This document shows, piece after piece, positions 14,926-23,242 of a stretch of DNA of 37,140 bases. Location: positions 1 to 37,140 of the IMG/VR virus record IMGVR_UViG_3300031601_000005, one strand, 5' to 3'. A program made the translations under genes and the position numbers. The notes under the pieces were generated by a model. That model did not search any database and was not told the origin of the DNA. It saw nothing but the letters and a program-made list of their open reading frames with translations. Source of the stretch: a virus. Within the stretch, counting starts at the first letter, position 1. Each line of letters begins with the position of its first letter.

Positions 14926-15366
14926 TTATACGCTTTCTGGGGCCGGGAAAATTGTTGCCATCTGGTCCCAAGCGGCCTGGCCTTCGATGACGACGCCACT
15001 TGCTTTACTGTCACGATAAGGATGCAGCTCATCGTAGGATACTTTAACTCCTACGGACGACATTATTGCTACCTGGATGGCAACCGTGTGGTCCCATCCA
15101 GCCTCCTCGTGAGCCTTGTACATCGCCTCCAGTCGTCGCAGGGTAAACGGTCCAGGGTCGAGGCCTAAGACTCCACCGTATCGGTCTCCAAGATCCCAGA
15201 CATTATACTTTGGTACTCGCTGTCCAGCTTGGCCAGGAGTCCCTCCGTCATCTGGGCTTCCATTTCCTTGTTGTCCATCGTCTTGTCTTGCCAGATCTCC
15301 ATCGACTTCCGCATGCGACAGACCTTGTTGTACATCTTGCGGAATTTCTGACGGTGGAGCGGGGGG
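14926..15366 (-). CDS. Tail assembly chaperone T extension, read by -1 frameshift from G
   Basis: The -1 frame relative to the G-like gene stays open from before 15366 to the stop at 14926. It carries the T-domain hallmark GLDPGPFTLRRLEAM, followed by EEAGWDHTVAIQVAIMSSVG, matching the 'P..fTLReL..M......W..ta' pattern of T-type tail chaperones. The first ATG in this frame (15123) lies inside that motif, so independent initiation would remove it. A fused G-T product is therefore expected. The linker in this frame is Gly/Pro/Asp-rich (GNGSPDDGGTPGQAG), as usual between G and T domains. The protein recruits tail-tube subunits to the tape measure. Confidence 0.7.
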   Translation of the reverse strand, partial: PPAPPSEIPQDVQQGLSHAEVDGDLARQDDGQQGNGSPDDGGTPGQAGQRVPKYNVWDLGDRYGGVLGLDPGPFTLRRLEAMYKAHEEAGWDHTVAIQVAIMSSVGVKVSYDELHPYRDSKASGVVIEGQAAWDQMATIFPAPESV

Positions 15367-15656
15367 AAAAAATCTTCGAGGCCCTCGACGATTGCGACCA
15401 GGCCATCATCAAGAGAATCTCCGCCGAGTGCTCTGCCGAAGTCCTCGTCTGTGATCTTCAGACTGTCGGCTTCGTCCTTGCAGAGAACATACAGGATGTC
15501 GCCCAATGACAGAAGGTTATCCTCGAGGGTGAAGATCACGCCGTTGTCACTGAGGCATGTCAAGTCGACCTCGAGTAACGCCTTGACCCGTCGAAGCGAA
15601 GTGTAGTCGACCGGCACCAGCCAGCTGCGACCATTTTTATCTTTAAAGGAGCCCAT
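15165..15656 (-). CDS. Tail assembly chaperone G-like protein
   Basis: A 163-residue acidic protein starting MGSFKDKNGRSWLVPVDY. A small beta-domain is followed by helices (SLRRVKALLEVDLTCLSD, ILYVLCKDEADSLKITDEDF) and EGLEDFFPPLHRQKF. It is placed between the tail tube genes and the tape measure, where G/GT chaperones are found in lambda-like phages, and overlaps the T frame described above. Full-length G would be the more abundant product and G-T the minor frameshift product. Confidence 0.72.
   Translation of the reverse strand: MGSFKDKNGRSWLVPVDYTSLRRVKALLEVDLTCLSDNGVIFTLEDNLLSLGDILYVLCKDEADSLKITDEDFGRALGGDSLDDGLVAIVEGLEDFFPPLHRQKFRKMYNKVCRMRKSMEIWQDKTMDNKEMEAQMTEGLLAKLDSEYQSIMSGILETDTVES
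15360..15372 (-). other. Candidate -1 ribosomal slippery site
   Basis: In the G frame the codons GAT TTT TTC CCC CCG form two overlapping canonical X XXY YYZ heptamers, T TTT TTC followed by C CCC CCG. The -1 frame entered here is open for 147 codons to the T stop. It is the only canonical heptamer that I found in the overlap. No downstream structure was computed. Confidence 0.5.
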
Positions 15657-15712
15657 GAAAAAATCTCAATTGTGTAATTGGTGCGATTGATAAGGAGCCT
15701 CACCACATGTGA

Positions 15713-16333
15713 TCAGGTGGTGTTATTAAGTAGGGCCGCGATCTGCAACCTGGCTGTCGTTGATGAGCTGGAATTGCTGGCGACGATCGTGTCGATCGTC
15801 GTGGACGCGAGGGGGTTCGTCGAACCGTCGCCGTCGAGGTACGACCAGTCTTCGTCTTCCGTCATGACCTGACGTGCGGCCAATGCTTTTTCGGCTTCTC
15901 GATACTCGATGAAACCATCGGCATCCTTGATGATCGAAACGATCATTTCGACGTCGTCGCCTTCGAAGTCGGCGTCGACTTCGACCAGTTCGGTCGCGAC
16001 CACCGCGGTCGTCTCGCTGGGGAGGACGGCCGAGCCGGCCGTGGACGTGAACGTGACGTCGTCGGTGGCCACCTCGGTAACTTCCGCACCGTATCGCATG
16101 CCATCGGCATAGTAGATGTCGAGAAAGTCGCCGACGCTATACTCGTGACCGGTTGCCAGGGTGAGCACGCCAGCGGTGTCACTCGTGCGAGTCGACAGCG
16201 TACCGGCGATGCCGACCGGTAGGTCGACGTCGGTCTGGAATAGGGAGGCCGCGCTTCGAGTGGCCTCTGAGGTGAGCTGGATACCACCAACCGTGATTTG
16301 CTTGGAGTATCGGCCTGTCTGATAAACGGCCAT
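15713..16333 (-). CDS. Tail or virion structural protein
   Basis: A 206-residue beta-rich protein starting MAVYQTGRYSKQITVGGIQL. The middle is Thr/Val/Asp-rich (ATDDVTFTSTAGSAVLPSET) like phage tube or Ig-type domains, and the C-terminus carries a long Ser/Thr-rich tail. There is no catalytic motif. It lies between the tail tube candidate and the G chaperone, so it may be a second tube or decoration subunit. The family is not identified. Confidence 0.6.
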   Translation of the reverse strand: MAVYQTGRYSKQITVGGIQLTSEATRSAASLFQTDVDLPVGIAGTLSTRTSDTAGVLTLATGHEYSVGDFLDIYYADGMRYGAEVTEVATDDVTFTSTAGSAVLPSETTAVVATELVEVDADFEGDDVEMIVSIIKDADGFIEYREAEKALAARQVMTEDEDWSYLDGDGSTNPLASTTIDTIVASNSSSSTTARLQIAALLNNTT

Positions 16334-16400
16334 TGGTATTTTTCCTTTTGAATAATAGTATGTGACAAATGCCCCTGTCGTTTCTGCCCCTTAGTTTTTA

Positions 16401-16820
16401 TTAAACGAATGTCGGGGTCACTGAGGTGTTCGCTGGCTTCAGGGTCACGTCGTGACTGATCACGTCGCCGATGCCTTCCTTGCGAGAGAAGTTCATCACG
16501 TTGGCATCGCAACGCAGGCCGCGGCCACTTGCCTTGTCGAGGACTCGAATCGAGATCGCGGTCTGGTTTGTCCAGGCGTTGACGAACGCAGTGTACGCCG
16601 AGCTGGACGCTTCTGCGAACATTGTCAGGTTCACCGAGACCGACTTCAGCGTGACGGCCGCGGTTTTGAATCCGCCAGTGTCACGAGTCGTCGTATCGAT
16701 CTCGTCGGTCGACAGCTCGAGGCTGACGTCGGTGACATTGGGCACGACACTGGTCGCTTCAACGCCAGCGGTGCCATAACAAAATTCAGCATCTTTGCCG
16801 AGGAGTAGGGTTGTCGCCAT
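16401..16820 (-). CDS. Major tail tube protein candidate
   Basis: A 139-residue protein of the size and style of small siphoviral tube proteins. It starts MATTLLLGKDAEFCYGTAGV, then has VSLELSTDEIDTTTRDTGGF, the 'T-R' loop typical of TP901-1/gpV-like tubes, and ends with a repeated beta-strand pattern (GIGDVISHDVTLKPANTS). It sits upstream of the G/GT chaperones and the tape measure, as expected. It polymerises around the tape measure protein to form the tail tube. Confidence 0.7.
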   Translation of the reverse strand: MATTLLLGKDAEFCYGTAGVEATSVVPNVTDVSLELSTDEIDTTTRDTGGFKTAAVTLKSVSVNLTMFAEASSSAYTAFVNAWTNQTAISIRVLDKASGRGLRCDANVMNFSRKEGIGDVISHDVTLKPANTSVTPTFV

Positions 16821-16835
16821 GGGATCAGGGCTCCT

Positions 16836-17468
16836 TTAAGGGCTAACTGAATTCGTCCAGAACTCAGGATAGCGCGCCATTACTTTCGTTAATGCCGGGC
16901 GCATAAATGGCCTCGGCGCGTATTTGCCGGTGATGTATTCGGAGCCGTACAATTGTTCGTTAAGCCGATTGGCCCTTGCGACCTGAGCCGCTGTCCGTAG
17001 TTTTATGTAGCGAACTCGCTTCCGCTTTCCGCCAGTTACACTAATCTCGCCGCCACTGCCGATTCTACGTTTCCGCCGTCGCGGGTTGCGGATCTTCTTC
17101 GTCCCGCCAAATTCATGTAATGGAGGTACGACGCCCTTGGCCACGCGGAAAGGGAGCGGTCCGACGACAACCGATTCTGTGGCCTGGTCATACGAAAAAT
17201 CCGACAGCTTCCGCATGAACGGATGCGGCTTAATCGCATGTGGTGGCGTGCCGGGCTTCGACGGTTTCGATTTATGAATCCGCTTTCGCGTGCCTGCCGA
17301 CTTCTGTTCTTCTTGCGTTTTCTGCGACGTTCGATATCGCATCGATCGTTTGGCAGTCGTTCGCACTGCGGCACCTTGCCGGGACAGCGCTTTGATCTTG
17401 GCCTGGTCGACCTTGTCGGTGACTGTCTTGGAGTTGAACCAGGATTCTGTGTTGAACTTAACTTGCAT
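16836..17468 (-). CDS. HK97-gp10-like head-tail connector protein
   Basis: A 210-residue basic protein. The ATG at 17468 (MQVKFNTESWFNSK) is preferred to an upstream one because it overlaps the previous gene by only 11 bases. It carries a basic helical segment (KRSMRYRTSQKTQEEQKSAG), a PHPFMRKL stretch and PLHEFGGTKKIRN. The 'P..HEfGg' and 'APRPFMRPAL' motifs near the end are hallmarks of the HK97 gp10/neck family. The long basic insert of about 40 residues is unusual. It joins the tail terminator to the head. Confidence 0.75.
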   Translation of the reverse strand: MQVKFNTESWFNSKTVTDKVDQAKIKALSRQGAAVRTTAKRSMRYRTSQKTQEEQKSAGTRKRIHKSKPSKPGTPPHAIKPHPFMRKLSDFSYDQATESVVVGPLPFRVAKGVVPPLHEFGGTKKIRNPRRRKRRIGSGGEISVTGGKRKRVRYIKLRTAAQVARANRLNEQLYGSEYITGKYAPRPFMRPALTKVMARYPEFWTNSVSP

Positions 17469-17901
17469 TTTCGTAGTGCATGAATTCCATGCTGATGATC
17501 GCCATGAAATATCCGGCGGCATCCATCTCGGGATTGCAAATGGTTTCTCTTGACACCTTCAGGGAGCATACGTTTTCGGCGGGATCGCCCGCAGTGAATG
17601 TATGTTCCATGAAGAAGTCAACGACCTCATCAGCCAGGTCGGATAATGACCCCTGGTCAGCCAGGTCCGTCGCGTCAACTTGTTTCTGGATGGCAACGTC
17701 AATGACGTTTGTAATTTTGTGGACCCCTCGAGCAAATTGCTCCTTCAGTCTTACCCGTGGGACAGATGTGACTTTCAGGGTTGCCAACTCCTCGAGGCTA
17801 TAGACCGGCCGGAATGCATACAGCGCGGTGAAGTCGAGGGCAAAACCATGCCCGTTGAGTTCACCCGTAACAGCAATTGCTAGGTCGGTTGCACTGGCCA
17901 T
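17458..17901 (-). CDS. Tail terminator-like connector protein
   Basis: A 147-residue protein of mixed alpha/beta type, between the gp10-like gene and a head-closure candidate and overlapping both neighbours. It starts MASATDLAIAVTGELNGHGF, has FRPVYSLEELATLKVTSVPR and ends with AGYFMAIISMEFMHYENAS. The 'L..lkV.v.p' strand and the terminal 'f..i.i.f.' strand occur in minor tail (tail terminator) proteins. The assignment rests partly on position. Confidence 0.6.
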   Translation of the reverse strand: MASATDLAIAVTGELNGHGFALDFTALYAFRPVYSLEELATLKVTSVPRVRLKEQFARGVHKITNVIDVAIQKQVDATDLADQGSLSDLADEVVDFFMEHTFTAGDPAENVCSLKVSRETICNPEMDAAGYFMAIISMEFMHYENAS

Positions 17902-18275
17902 CAGGCGTCGGCCTCCAATGTTTTCTTAGTGTGAATGCACATTCGCGTGCGGAACGAATCGGTGTATTCGAAAGTAGGGCTATCGGCGAATGACGTAATT
18001 TTATGCGTCAACAGGCGGCTCCCTACCTGCAATACAATTACATCATCCGCCGATGGCTCCACTTTGGAACCGGAAATTACCAGCAGGCCGGGTTCGATCA
18101 GGAAATCGACGCTGATAGCTGAAATAGCAAAACCTTGTTGGTCGGTGCTCTCGAAGAGTGTCTCGCCGACTGTTGCCGGGATGACTACCGACAGCCCGCC
18201 TCGATAATACGTGATCGAGTGACCAGCATTATCGAGTTGAGCTTCAGCGAGGAACTCGAGAGCACCTTCCAACAT
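17901..18275 (-). CDS. Head-closure-like protein
   Basis: A 124-residue small beta-barrel-like protein starting MLEGALEFLAEAQLDNAGHS with ITYYRGGLSVVIPATVGETL. It shares its last base with the start of the next gene. The size, position after the capsid genes and beta-rich pattern fit a head-closure (gpFII-like) connector. No specific motif fixes it. Confidence 0.55.
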   Translation of the reverse strand: MLEGALEFLAEAQLDNAGHSITYYRGGLSVVIPATVGETLFESTDQQGFAISAISVDFLIEPGLLVISGSKVEPSADDVIVLQVGSRLLTHKITSFADSPTFEYTDSFRTRMCIHTKKTLEADA

Positions 18276-18320
18276 GATTTTTTATATCTCAAAAAAGGGG
18301 GTTACTTAAACGGGGTTCGA

Positions 18321-19031
18321 TCAGGCGGTGGACAGCGCTGTGTCCATGTTGCTGACGACCCGCCAGGCCAATGTCGCACCCAAGAGGACTGCGACCAACG
18401 TGATGGCATCACCGGCCACGCCGAACGTGAGCGTGTTGTCGCCGGTCTCGTTGATGGCCGAAGCCGTTGTGACCACCGCATCTCCGACAGCTCGCACGGT
18501 CATGACCAGCATGATTTTCTGTCCAGCGAACGTGGGGATCGCCAGGGTGCGAGTCTCGGACGCGGCGGTCGTGAGCAGGCAAGTGCCAGATCCGGTGACC
18601 GGGATCGCCGCCGCATCGCCGGGATCAGCGATCGCGTCGGAGAGCGGATCGTAATGCGTGTGTGAAGGCACGCCGATCAGGTTCAGACGGCCGGTCGTGG
18701 TGGAAGACGCCGTGGCACCAATGGCAAAGCCGAGGAACCCGTCGCCCGAAGAGCTGGACACGGTGGTTGTGGCTGCACCGGAGCCGGGCGTGCCACCGAG
18801 GGGATCGCCGTCATCGTCCCAGTAGATGGCCTCGCCATCAGTCCAGGCACCAGTGGCCTTGGCGACGTCGAATACGCCGCGAGTTGCGAGGGCACCGAGT
18901 GCCGAAGCTGCGATCGCCAACTTGGCGATTCGGGCCACTTCACCCGATACGACAACATCGCCAGAGGCGACAGCCAGGGAAGGTGTATGATCGACGGCAT
19001 CGCCGTCATGAATGTAAGTTGCTTGTACCAC
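18321..19031 (-). CDS. DUF2190-family capsid cement protein
   Basis: A 236-residue protein with a GTG start preceded by AAGGA. Residues 1-75 match DUF2190: MVQATYIHDGDAVDHTPSLA, then VARIAKLAIAASALGALATR, then VFDVAKATGAWTDGEAIYWD. DUF2190 proteins lie next to the capsid gene and act as decoration or cement proteins. The C-terminal part (about residues 110-236) adds a second beta-domain with GSGTCLLTTAASETRTLAIP, which is longer than the usual single domain of about 110 residues. It follows the capsid gene directly. Confidence 0.8.
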   Translation of the reverse strand: MVQATYIHDGDAVDHTPSLAVASGDVVVSGEVARIAKLAIAASALGALATRGVFDVAKATGAWTDGEAIYWDDDGDPLGGTPGSGAATTTVSSSSGDGFLGFAIGATASSTTTGRLNLIGVPSHTHYDPLSDAIADPGDAAAIPVTGSGTCLLTTAASETRTLAIPTFAGQKIMLVMTVRAVGDAVVTTASAINETGDNTLTFGVAGDAITLVAVLLGATLAWRVVSNMDTALSTA

Positions 19032-19100
19032 TTTGGAAATTCCTTATGTGAAAAAAATGTATTGTAAAAACGAAGTCTGCCCCTGGGTTGGCTAGCCGGA

Positions 19101-21266
19101 TCAAGCAGTGCCAGTATTCATCTGAGCGGCACGGCAGTCCTGCTCCTTCACGCCGAAGTCAAGGAAGCCGCGGAACTGAATGCCCAACGTGTTGAAGTCG
19201 GCCTCGGCCGTCTCGACGGTCGGGTTCTGCACGCCGTTGAGGAACGCGACCTCGAGGGCAGCACGACGACGCGGATCGTCAAACAGATACCAGGCCGTGG
19301 TCGAGTATCCGGTGATCGCCGAGTTCGACAAGTATGCACTTGAGACGGGGCGATACTTGCTGGTATGAGGGTTACGGTTCGGTTTCGGCTTGTTGGCCGT
19401 GGTGGTCTCGTTGACCCCCTTTTCGTTGTACAACAGGTCGGCCGTTTCCTCGAGGTCCACCGGGACGCAGAGGATTTTCGGATCAGCACCCAAGGGTGTT
19501 CCGTTCGGCTTCTTTTGCTTCTTGAACGTCGTGACCGCCGTGCTCAGGGCACCAATCGACAGTGCCGTGGCCGCGCCCTCGATCAGGTTGTCGTTATCAG
19601 CGTGGAAGAAGCTGTCGGGATTGGACAGGAGCAGGGTCCAGACCGCGGAGTTGATCTTGTCGCCGCATCCCATGCCAATGGCCTTGGGGAGAGCGGAGAA
19701 GGCCGACAGGTCGTCGTTGATGATCATCTGACGAGTCAGAGAGAACATCTTGCCGTAGGTCGCGATCTGCTGAGTGAACTGCTCTTCGTCCAGTTCGCCA
19801 TGCTTCAATTCGCCATCGGCTCCGACTTCCTCGAATTCCATATCCGTCAGCATACGATGACGGGTATGCTGTTTGAAGTCGTTGACGCTGGCAATCGCAA
19901 CGATTTCACGCCAAGTTTGCTCGGAGTAGTTGAACCCCTCGAGCAGCATCTTGTTGGCGGAATCCTGCAGGATGAGCGGCAGATCGACGGTCGAGAACGA
20001 AGCCCGAATGAACTCCGTGCCGAGGCCTGACCAAGCGGGGAGCTGTCGCCCTTCGAGCGAAGCCGCGGACCGCATGAAGTCGCGGATCGAGTTGACGCGA
20101 TTCTTTATCGCGAAGTCGGTGGGTTTCTCGCCGTAGTTGGCGGCGACTTTGTCCTCTGCCATGCCGCCGGAAAAGCAGAACATGGCGCGTAACGAAGCAG
20201 ACGAACCTTGGCGATCGACGACGTGCGCCGCCGGTGCCGAGGGGAGTTCGGCCTTCATGACCTCGAGGGTCAATTTGTCCTCGGTCCAATCGTCTCGCAC
20301 CGCCTGGGCCTGCAACTCAGGATGATTTACGCCGATCTTCGCGACCATCGCAACTCGTTCGAAGTGAGCCGCGGCTTGTTCCTTCTGACGCTCGAGGGCG
20401 GTGGGTTCTTTCGGCTTCGCGACGGGCGCTGCCGGCTCGATGACTGCCACCGGTGCGACGGGATCGATAACTGCCGCCGGAACGACGGGCACCGCTGGAT
20501 CGACGGGCACCGCTGGATCGACGACTGCCGCGGGGGCGACGGGTTTTGTTGGGGTGATTTTACTTACGGGCACAACATGCTCCTTCTGGAAATTTAGTAA
20601 CGATTGTGGGGCATTGCGGAACCCTTCAAGGCTCGCGAATGCTTTCATGTCTTGGGGTTCGGTAACAGTATCAACGAAGCCGTGTTCCTTCGCCTCTGCT
20701 GCTGTGAACCAGGTCTCGTCGTCGAGCCAATTTGAGATCGTGTCCACATCTTGCCCGGTACGGGTTGCATATGTGGTCACCAGTGAATTCTTTGCCTTAC
20801 GTAACATCTCTGCCGCCTTGACCATGTCGCTTTCGTCGCCAGCTGCGACGGACCATGGATTGTGGATCATGATCAAGCCGTTTTCGGCGATCGATATCTC
20901 TTCGCCAGCCATGGCGAGCAACGATGCGGCCGAGGCTGCTATGCCGTCGATCGCAACGTCACAACCGCCTTTGTGGCGGCACAGTGCGTTATGGATGGCA
21001 GTCGCCTCATGAACGAGCCCGCCTAGGCTGTTAATCCGAACCATGACTCGTGCGTTGGGGGCCTGGTTGAGTTGTTCGACGATGCTCTTGGCCGTAATGC
21101 CATTGCCATCCCAATCCTCGTAGCCGATCTCGTCATAGATCAGCAGCTCGAAGGCCTCGGCTGTCTGGTTCCGGATCGCGAACTTAAAGTTGCGGGACGC
21201 ACTATCGTACGTGGCCAGGTCAAACGCAGCACTGTTTTTGATTTGGAGGTTGGGATTACTTCTCAT
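19101..21266 (-). CDS. Fused ClpP-like prohead protease and major capsid protein
   Basis: A 721-residue fusion. Residues 25-230 are a ClpP-type (S14-like) prohead protease: LLIYDEIGYEDWDGNGITAK, catalytic Ser112 in GIAASAASLLAMAG, His135 in MIHNPWS, and the Asp segment LDDETWFTAAEAKEHGFVD. A Pro/Ala/Val-rich linker follows (about 255-295, VDPAVPVDPAVPVVPAAVID), then a charged scaffold-like stretch. From about 390 to the end is the HK97-fold capsid region (FSTVDLPLILQDSANKMLLE, FSLTRQMIINDDLSAFSALP). I chose ATG 21266 because it overlaps the portal gene by only 11 bases; GTG 21296 and ATG 21284 are alternatives. The protease would release the capsid domain and process the scaffold during assembly. 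Confidence 0.92.
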   Translation of the reverse strand: MRSNPNLQIKNSAAFDLATYDSASRNFKFAIRNQTAEAFELLIYDEIGYEDWDGNGITAKSIVEQLNQAPNARVMVRINSLGGLVHEATAIHNALCRHKGGCDVAIDGIAASAASLLAMAGEEISIAENGLIMIHNPWSVAAGDESDMVKAAEMLRKAKNSLVTTYATRTGQDVDTISNWLDDETWFTAAEAKEHGFVDTVTEPQDMKAFASLEGFRNAPQSLLNFQKEHVVPVSKITPTKPVAPAAVVDPAVPVDPAVPVVPAAVIDPVAPVAVIEPAAPVAKPKEPTALERQKEQAAAHFERVAMVAKIGVNHPELQAQAVRDDWTEDKLTLEVMKAELPSAPAAHVVDRQGSSASLRAMFCFSGGMAEDKVAANYGEKPTDFAIKNRVNSIRDFMRSAASLEGRQLPAWSGLGTEFIRASFSTVDLPLILQDSANKMLLEGFNYSEQTWREIVAIASVNDFKQHTRHRMLTDMEFEEVGADGELKHGELDEEQFTQQIATYGKMFSLTRQMIINDDLSAFSALPKAIGMGCGDKINSAVWTLLLSNPDSFFHADNDNLIEGAATALSIGALSTAVTTFKKQKKPNGTPLGADPKILCVPVDLEETADLLYNEKGVNETTTANKPKPNRNPHTSKYRPVSSAYLSNSAITGYSTTAWYLFDDPRRRAALEVAFLNGVQNPTVETAEADFNTLGIQFRGFLDFGVKEQDCRAAQMNTGTA

Positions 21267-22803
21267 CTTTTTCGTCGTCCTCATCTTTTTCGTCACTGGG
21301 TACAGGTTCGACCACCGCGGTGGGACCGTATAGTTTTTCCTTGATCAGTTCACGAAGTTCGTCAACCGTAATGTTCAACGCGTCGGCCTGGCGGGTCAGC
21401 TCGACCTCGTAGTCCTTGCCCTCTTTCGCGTATTCGGCGGGCAGGGTAGTCGAACCGTTTTTCAACTTGACGTTTTGGGCATCAGCTTCCTTTTTGGGGT
21501 CCGCATGCCCAATGCCATCCCAGAACCATTGATGCGGGATCAATGGCTTGAACTTAACGCCCTTCGGGAGTACGCCGGGGATCAACCTGGCCATCGATAA
21601 CCAGAGTTCGAACAGTCGATCGAGGACGTCCAGCTGGATGTCGTGACGCTCGATCTGTACTGTTCGTTGGAATGCTTGGATGTCGAGCCGGCCACTGGCA
21701 TAATTGTGATCACCAGCGTATCCCGAAGCGACGATCAGAGGCATGCTGACGCATCGTGCCATCTGTCGTAGCATCTGTTTCATGAAGTCCGCACATTCGG
21801 AAGTCGGATGCTCGGCCCGCAACTGCGTCGGTTTGAACCCGAAGGGGAGCACCATGCCGATATCTCGCTGGGGCAGGTCCACTTCGTCCAACGGATAGGA
21901 GATTACCTCCTCATTGCCCGCCGCCGTATCGGCATCACCGTACGGGTCGGGCTCGTCAGTGTGGATCAGTAGGGAGAAGCTCGCGGCCTTCTCTGCAGCC
22001 GACACGACAGCCAGCACGTATCGCCGCATGTCGGCAAATAGCATCAAGGCTGGAGTCAATTCGGGGATACCACGATGTTGCCCAGGCCGGTCCTCGCGGA
22101 ACATATGCACCATCGACTTGGCCGAGATCGGCGTCGGGTCATTGGTGATATTGAGGATCGATGTTTCGCCTGGATGCTCGGGCAGCAAGTGGTAAGTCTT
22201 GGGGTTGCCGTCGCCATCGAAGTCGATGCCGTCAACCGCATTTGTTTTGTAGTCGTACGGCGACGGGCCGTGCGAGATCTGGTCGGCCTCAATCAATTTA
22301 AAATCCAGCGGCACCGGACCGCTGATGCCGCTGTTGACGATCATCATCAAGAACGATTCGCCATCAACGGCTTTTGTTCGACGGGCGGTTCGAAGCTTAC
22401 GGGCTGCTCGAGTCGAGTTCAACCAGGTGTTGAATGCGGATTCGACCCTGCGATTGTCTTCGCTATTTGCGGTCAAGAGCTGCAGCCGCGGACCGGTGCC
22501 AACAGTCTCGTTCGACAGCGACAGCATCATGCCGGTGGCGTCGGAGTTGTTCGCTACTTCATATCTCGATCGATTGCGAAGGACTCGCCGCACTCCCGCG
22601 TTGTTGGCCGCATCAGCAGACAATGAATCAACCAGAGCCCAATGGGTCAGGTTGTCGGGCGATTGACGCGCAGCGTCATACTTCGCAGATGCTGGCCGAG
22701 CCCCGACCTGCATAACGCGATTATTGCCTCGATTACGAATCCGGTTTGCCGGTTTCGAGCGAGAGCGGGAACTAGGTTTGCGGGGAGGGACGTGGACATT
22801 CAC
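21256..22803 (-). CDS. Phage portal protein (lambda family)
   Basis: A 515-residue protein with lambda-type portal features: an Arg-rich N-terminus, a helical stretch ending VRRVLRNRSRYEVANNSDAT, then ETVGTGPRLQLLTANSE, KAVDGESFLMMIVNSGISGP, and VHMFREDRPGQHRGIPELTP. The long channel-forming helical part follows. The C-terminus is acidic and repetitive (DEKDEDDEKDEK). It forms the dodecameric ring through which DNA passes and docks the terminase. It overlaps its upstream neighbour by ATGA and the capsid gene by 11 bases. Confidence 0.93.
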   Translation of the reverse strand: MNVHVPPRKPSSRSRSKPANRIRNRGNNRVMQVGARPASAKYDAARQSPDNLTHWALVDSLSADAANNAGVRRVLRNRSRYEVANNSDATGMMLSLSNETVGTGPRLQLLTANSEDNRRVESAFNTWLNSTRAARKLRTARRTKAVDGESFLMMIVNSGISGPVPLDFKLIEADQISHGPSPYDYKTNAVDGIDFDGDGNPKTYHLLPEHPGETSILNITNDPTPISAKSMVHMFREDRPGQHRGIPELTPALMLFADMRRYVLAVVSAAEKAASFSLLIHTDEPDPYGDADTAAGNEEVISYPLDEVDLPQRDIGMVLPFGFKPTQLRAEHPTSECADFMKQMLRQMARCVSMPLIVASGYAGDHNYASGRLDIQAFQRTVQIERHDIQLDVLDRLFELWLSMARLIPGVLPKGVKFKPLIPHQWFWDGIGHADPKKEADAQNVKLKNGSTTLPAEYAKEGKDYEVELTRQADALNITVDELRELIKEKLYGPTAVVEPVPSDEKDEDDEKDEK

Positions 22804-22997
22804 GCGTGTGGTCCTCGCGTTTTAAAGCGGAAAAAGCGGATACCCATGTTGGCCCGCTTGATCGTAGATTGTCTACCTAGGTACTTGGCCGCTTCAATCT
22901 GCTGGGTCAGGTCATGCTGTTTAGCACGGCCATCGGCAGTTTGAATCTCTTGCACTTTGGCAAGGTTGGCGGCGATGGTCTCGGCTGTAGTCGTCAT
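22800..22997 (-). CDS. gpW-like small head-completion protein
   Basis: A 65-residue protein, similar in length to lambda gpW (68 residues) and in the same place: after the terminase and overlapping the portal by ATGA. It is helical with a basic C-terminus (ANLAKVQEIQTADGRAKQHD, then QQIEAAKYLGRQSTIKRA). The assignment uses size and position; no specific gpW residues can be confirmed. Confidence 0.6.
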   Translation of the reverse strand: MTTTAETIAANLAKVQEIQTADGRAKQHDLTQQIEAAKYLGRQSTIKRANMGIRFFRFKTRGPHA

Positions 22998-23059
22998 ACA
23001 CTATCGTGTGTAGCGATTCAGCGGATAGCAAGAGCGAGACGTTAATAATCGAAAAGTAA

Positions 23060-23242
23060 TTACGTATCTGTAACTTCTGACTGGATTCGTTCTCGAGTCT
23101 GGAATCGTCGACCGCAGTAACGACACTCACGGAGACGTACAATCTGATGCTTGGTCCGGTGGCGAGTGTAGACTACCTTGAGATGCCGGCAGTGGCACCG
23201 CGGGCACCGAATGCCCACGCCAAGTGGTTCGCTGTCGGTCAT
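23060..23242 (-). CDS. Small zinc-ribbon protein
   Basis: A 60-residue basic protein with two CxxC pairs: IRCPRCHCRHLKVVYTRHRT and LRECRYCGRRFQTRERI. The spacing resembles the Ogr/Delta or NrdR-type zinc ribbon that binds nucleic acid. It overlaps the terminase stop codon by ATGA. It may regulate the packaging or late operon or bind DNA during packaging. Confidence 0.72.
   Translation of the reverse strand: MTDSEPLGVGIRCPRCHCRHLKVVYTRHRTKHQIVRLRECRYCGRRFQTRERIQSEVTDT

Noticed and set aside
14926-15123. An independent 65-residue tail protein from ATG 15123
   Set aside because: This start lies inside the conserved T-domain motif; the open -1 frame upstream and slippery heptamers favour a G-T fusion.
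20401-20600. Plus-strand ORFs rich in Gly/Thr/Ala opposite the capsid-protease linker
   Set aside because: They are antisense to the Pro/Ala/Val-rich linker and carry no start signals.
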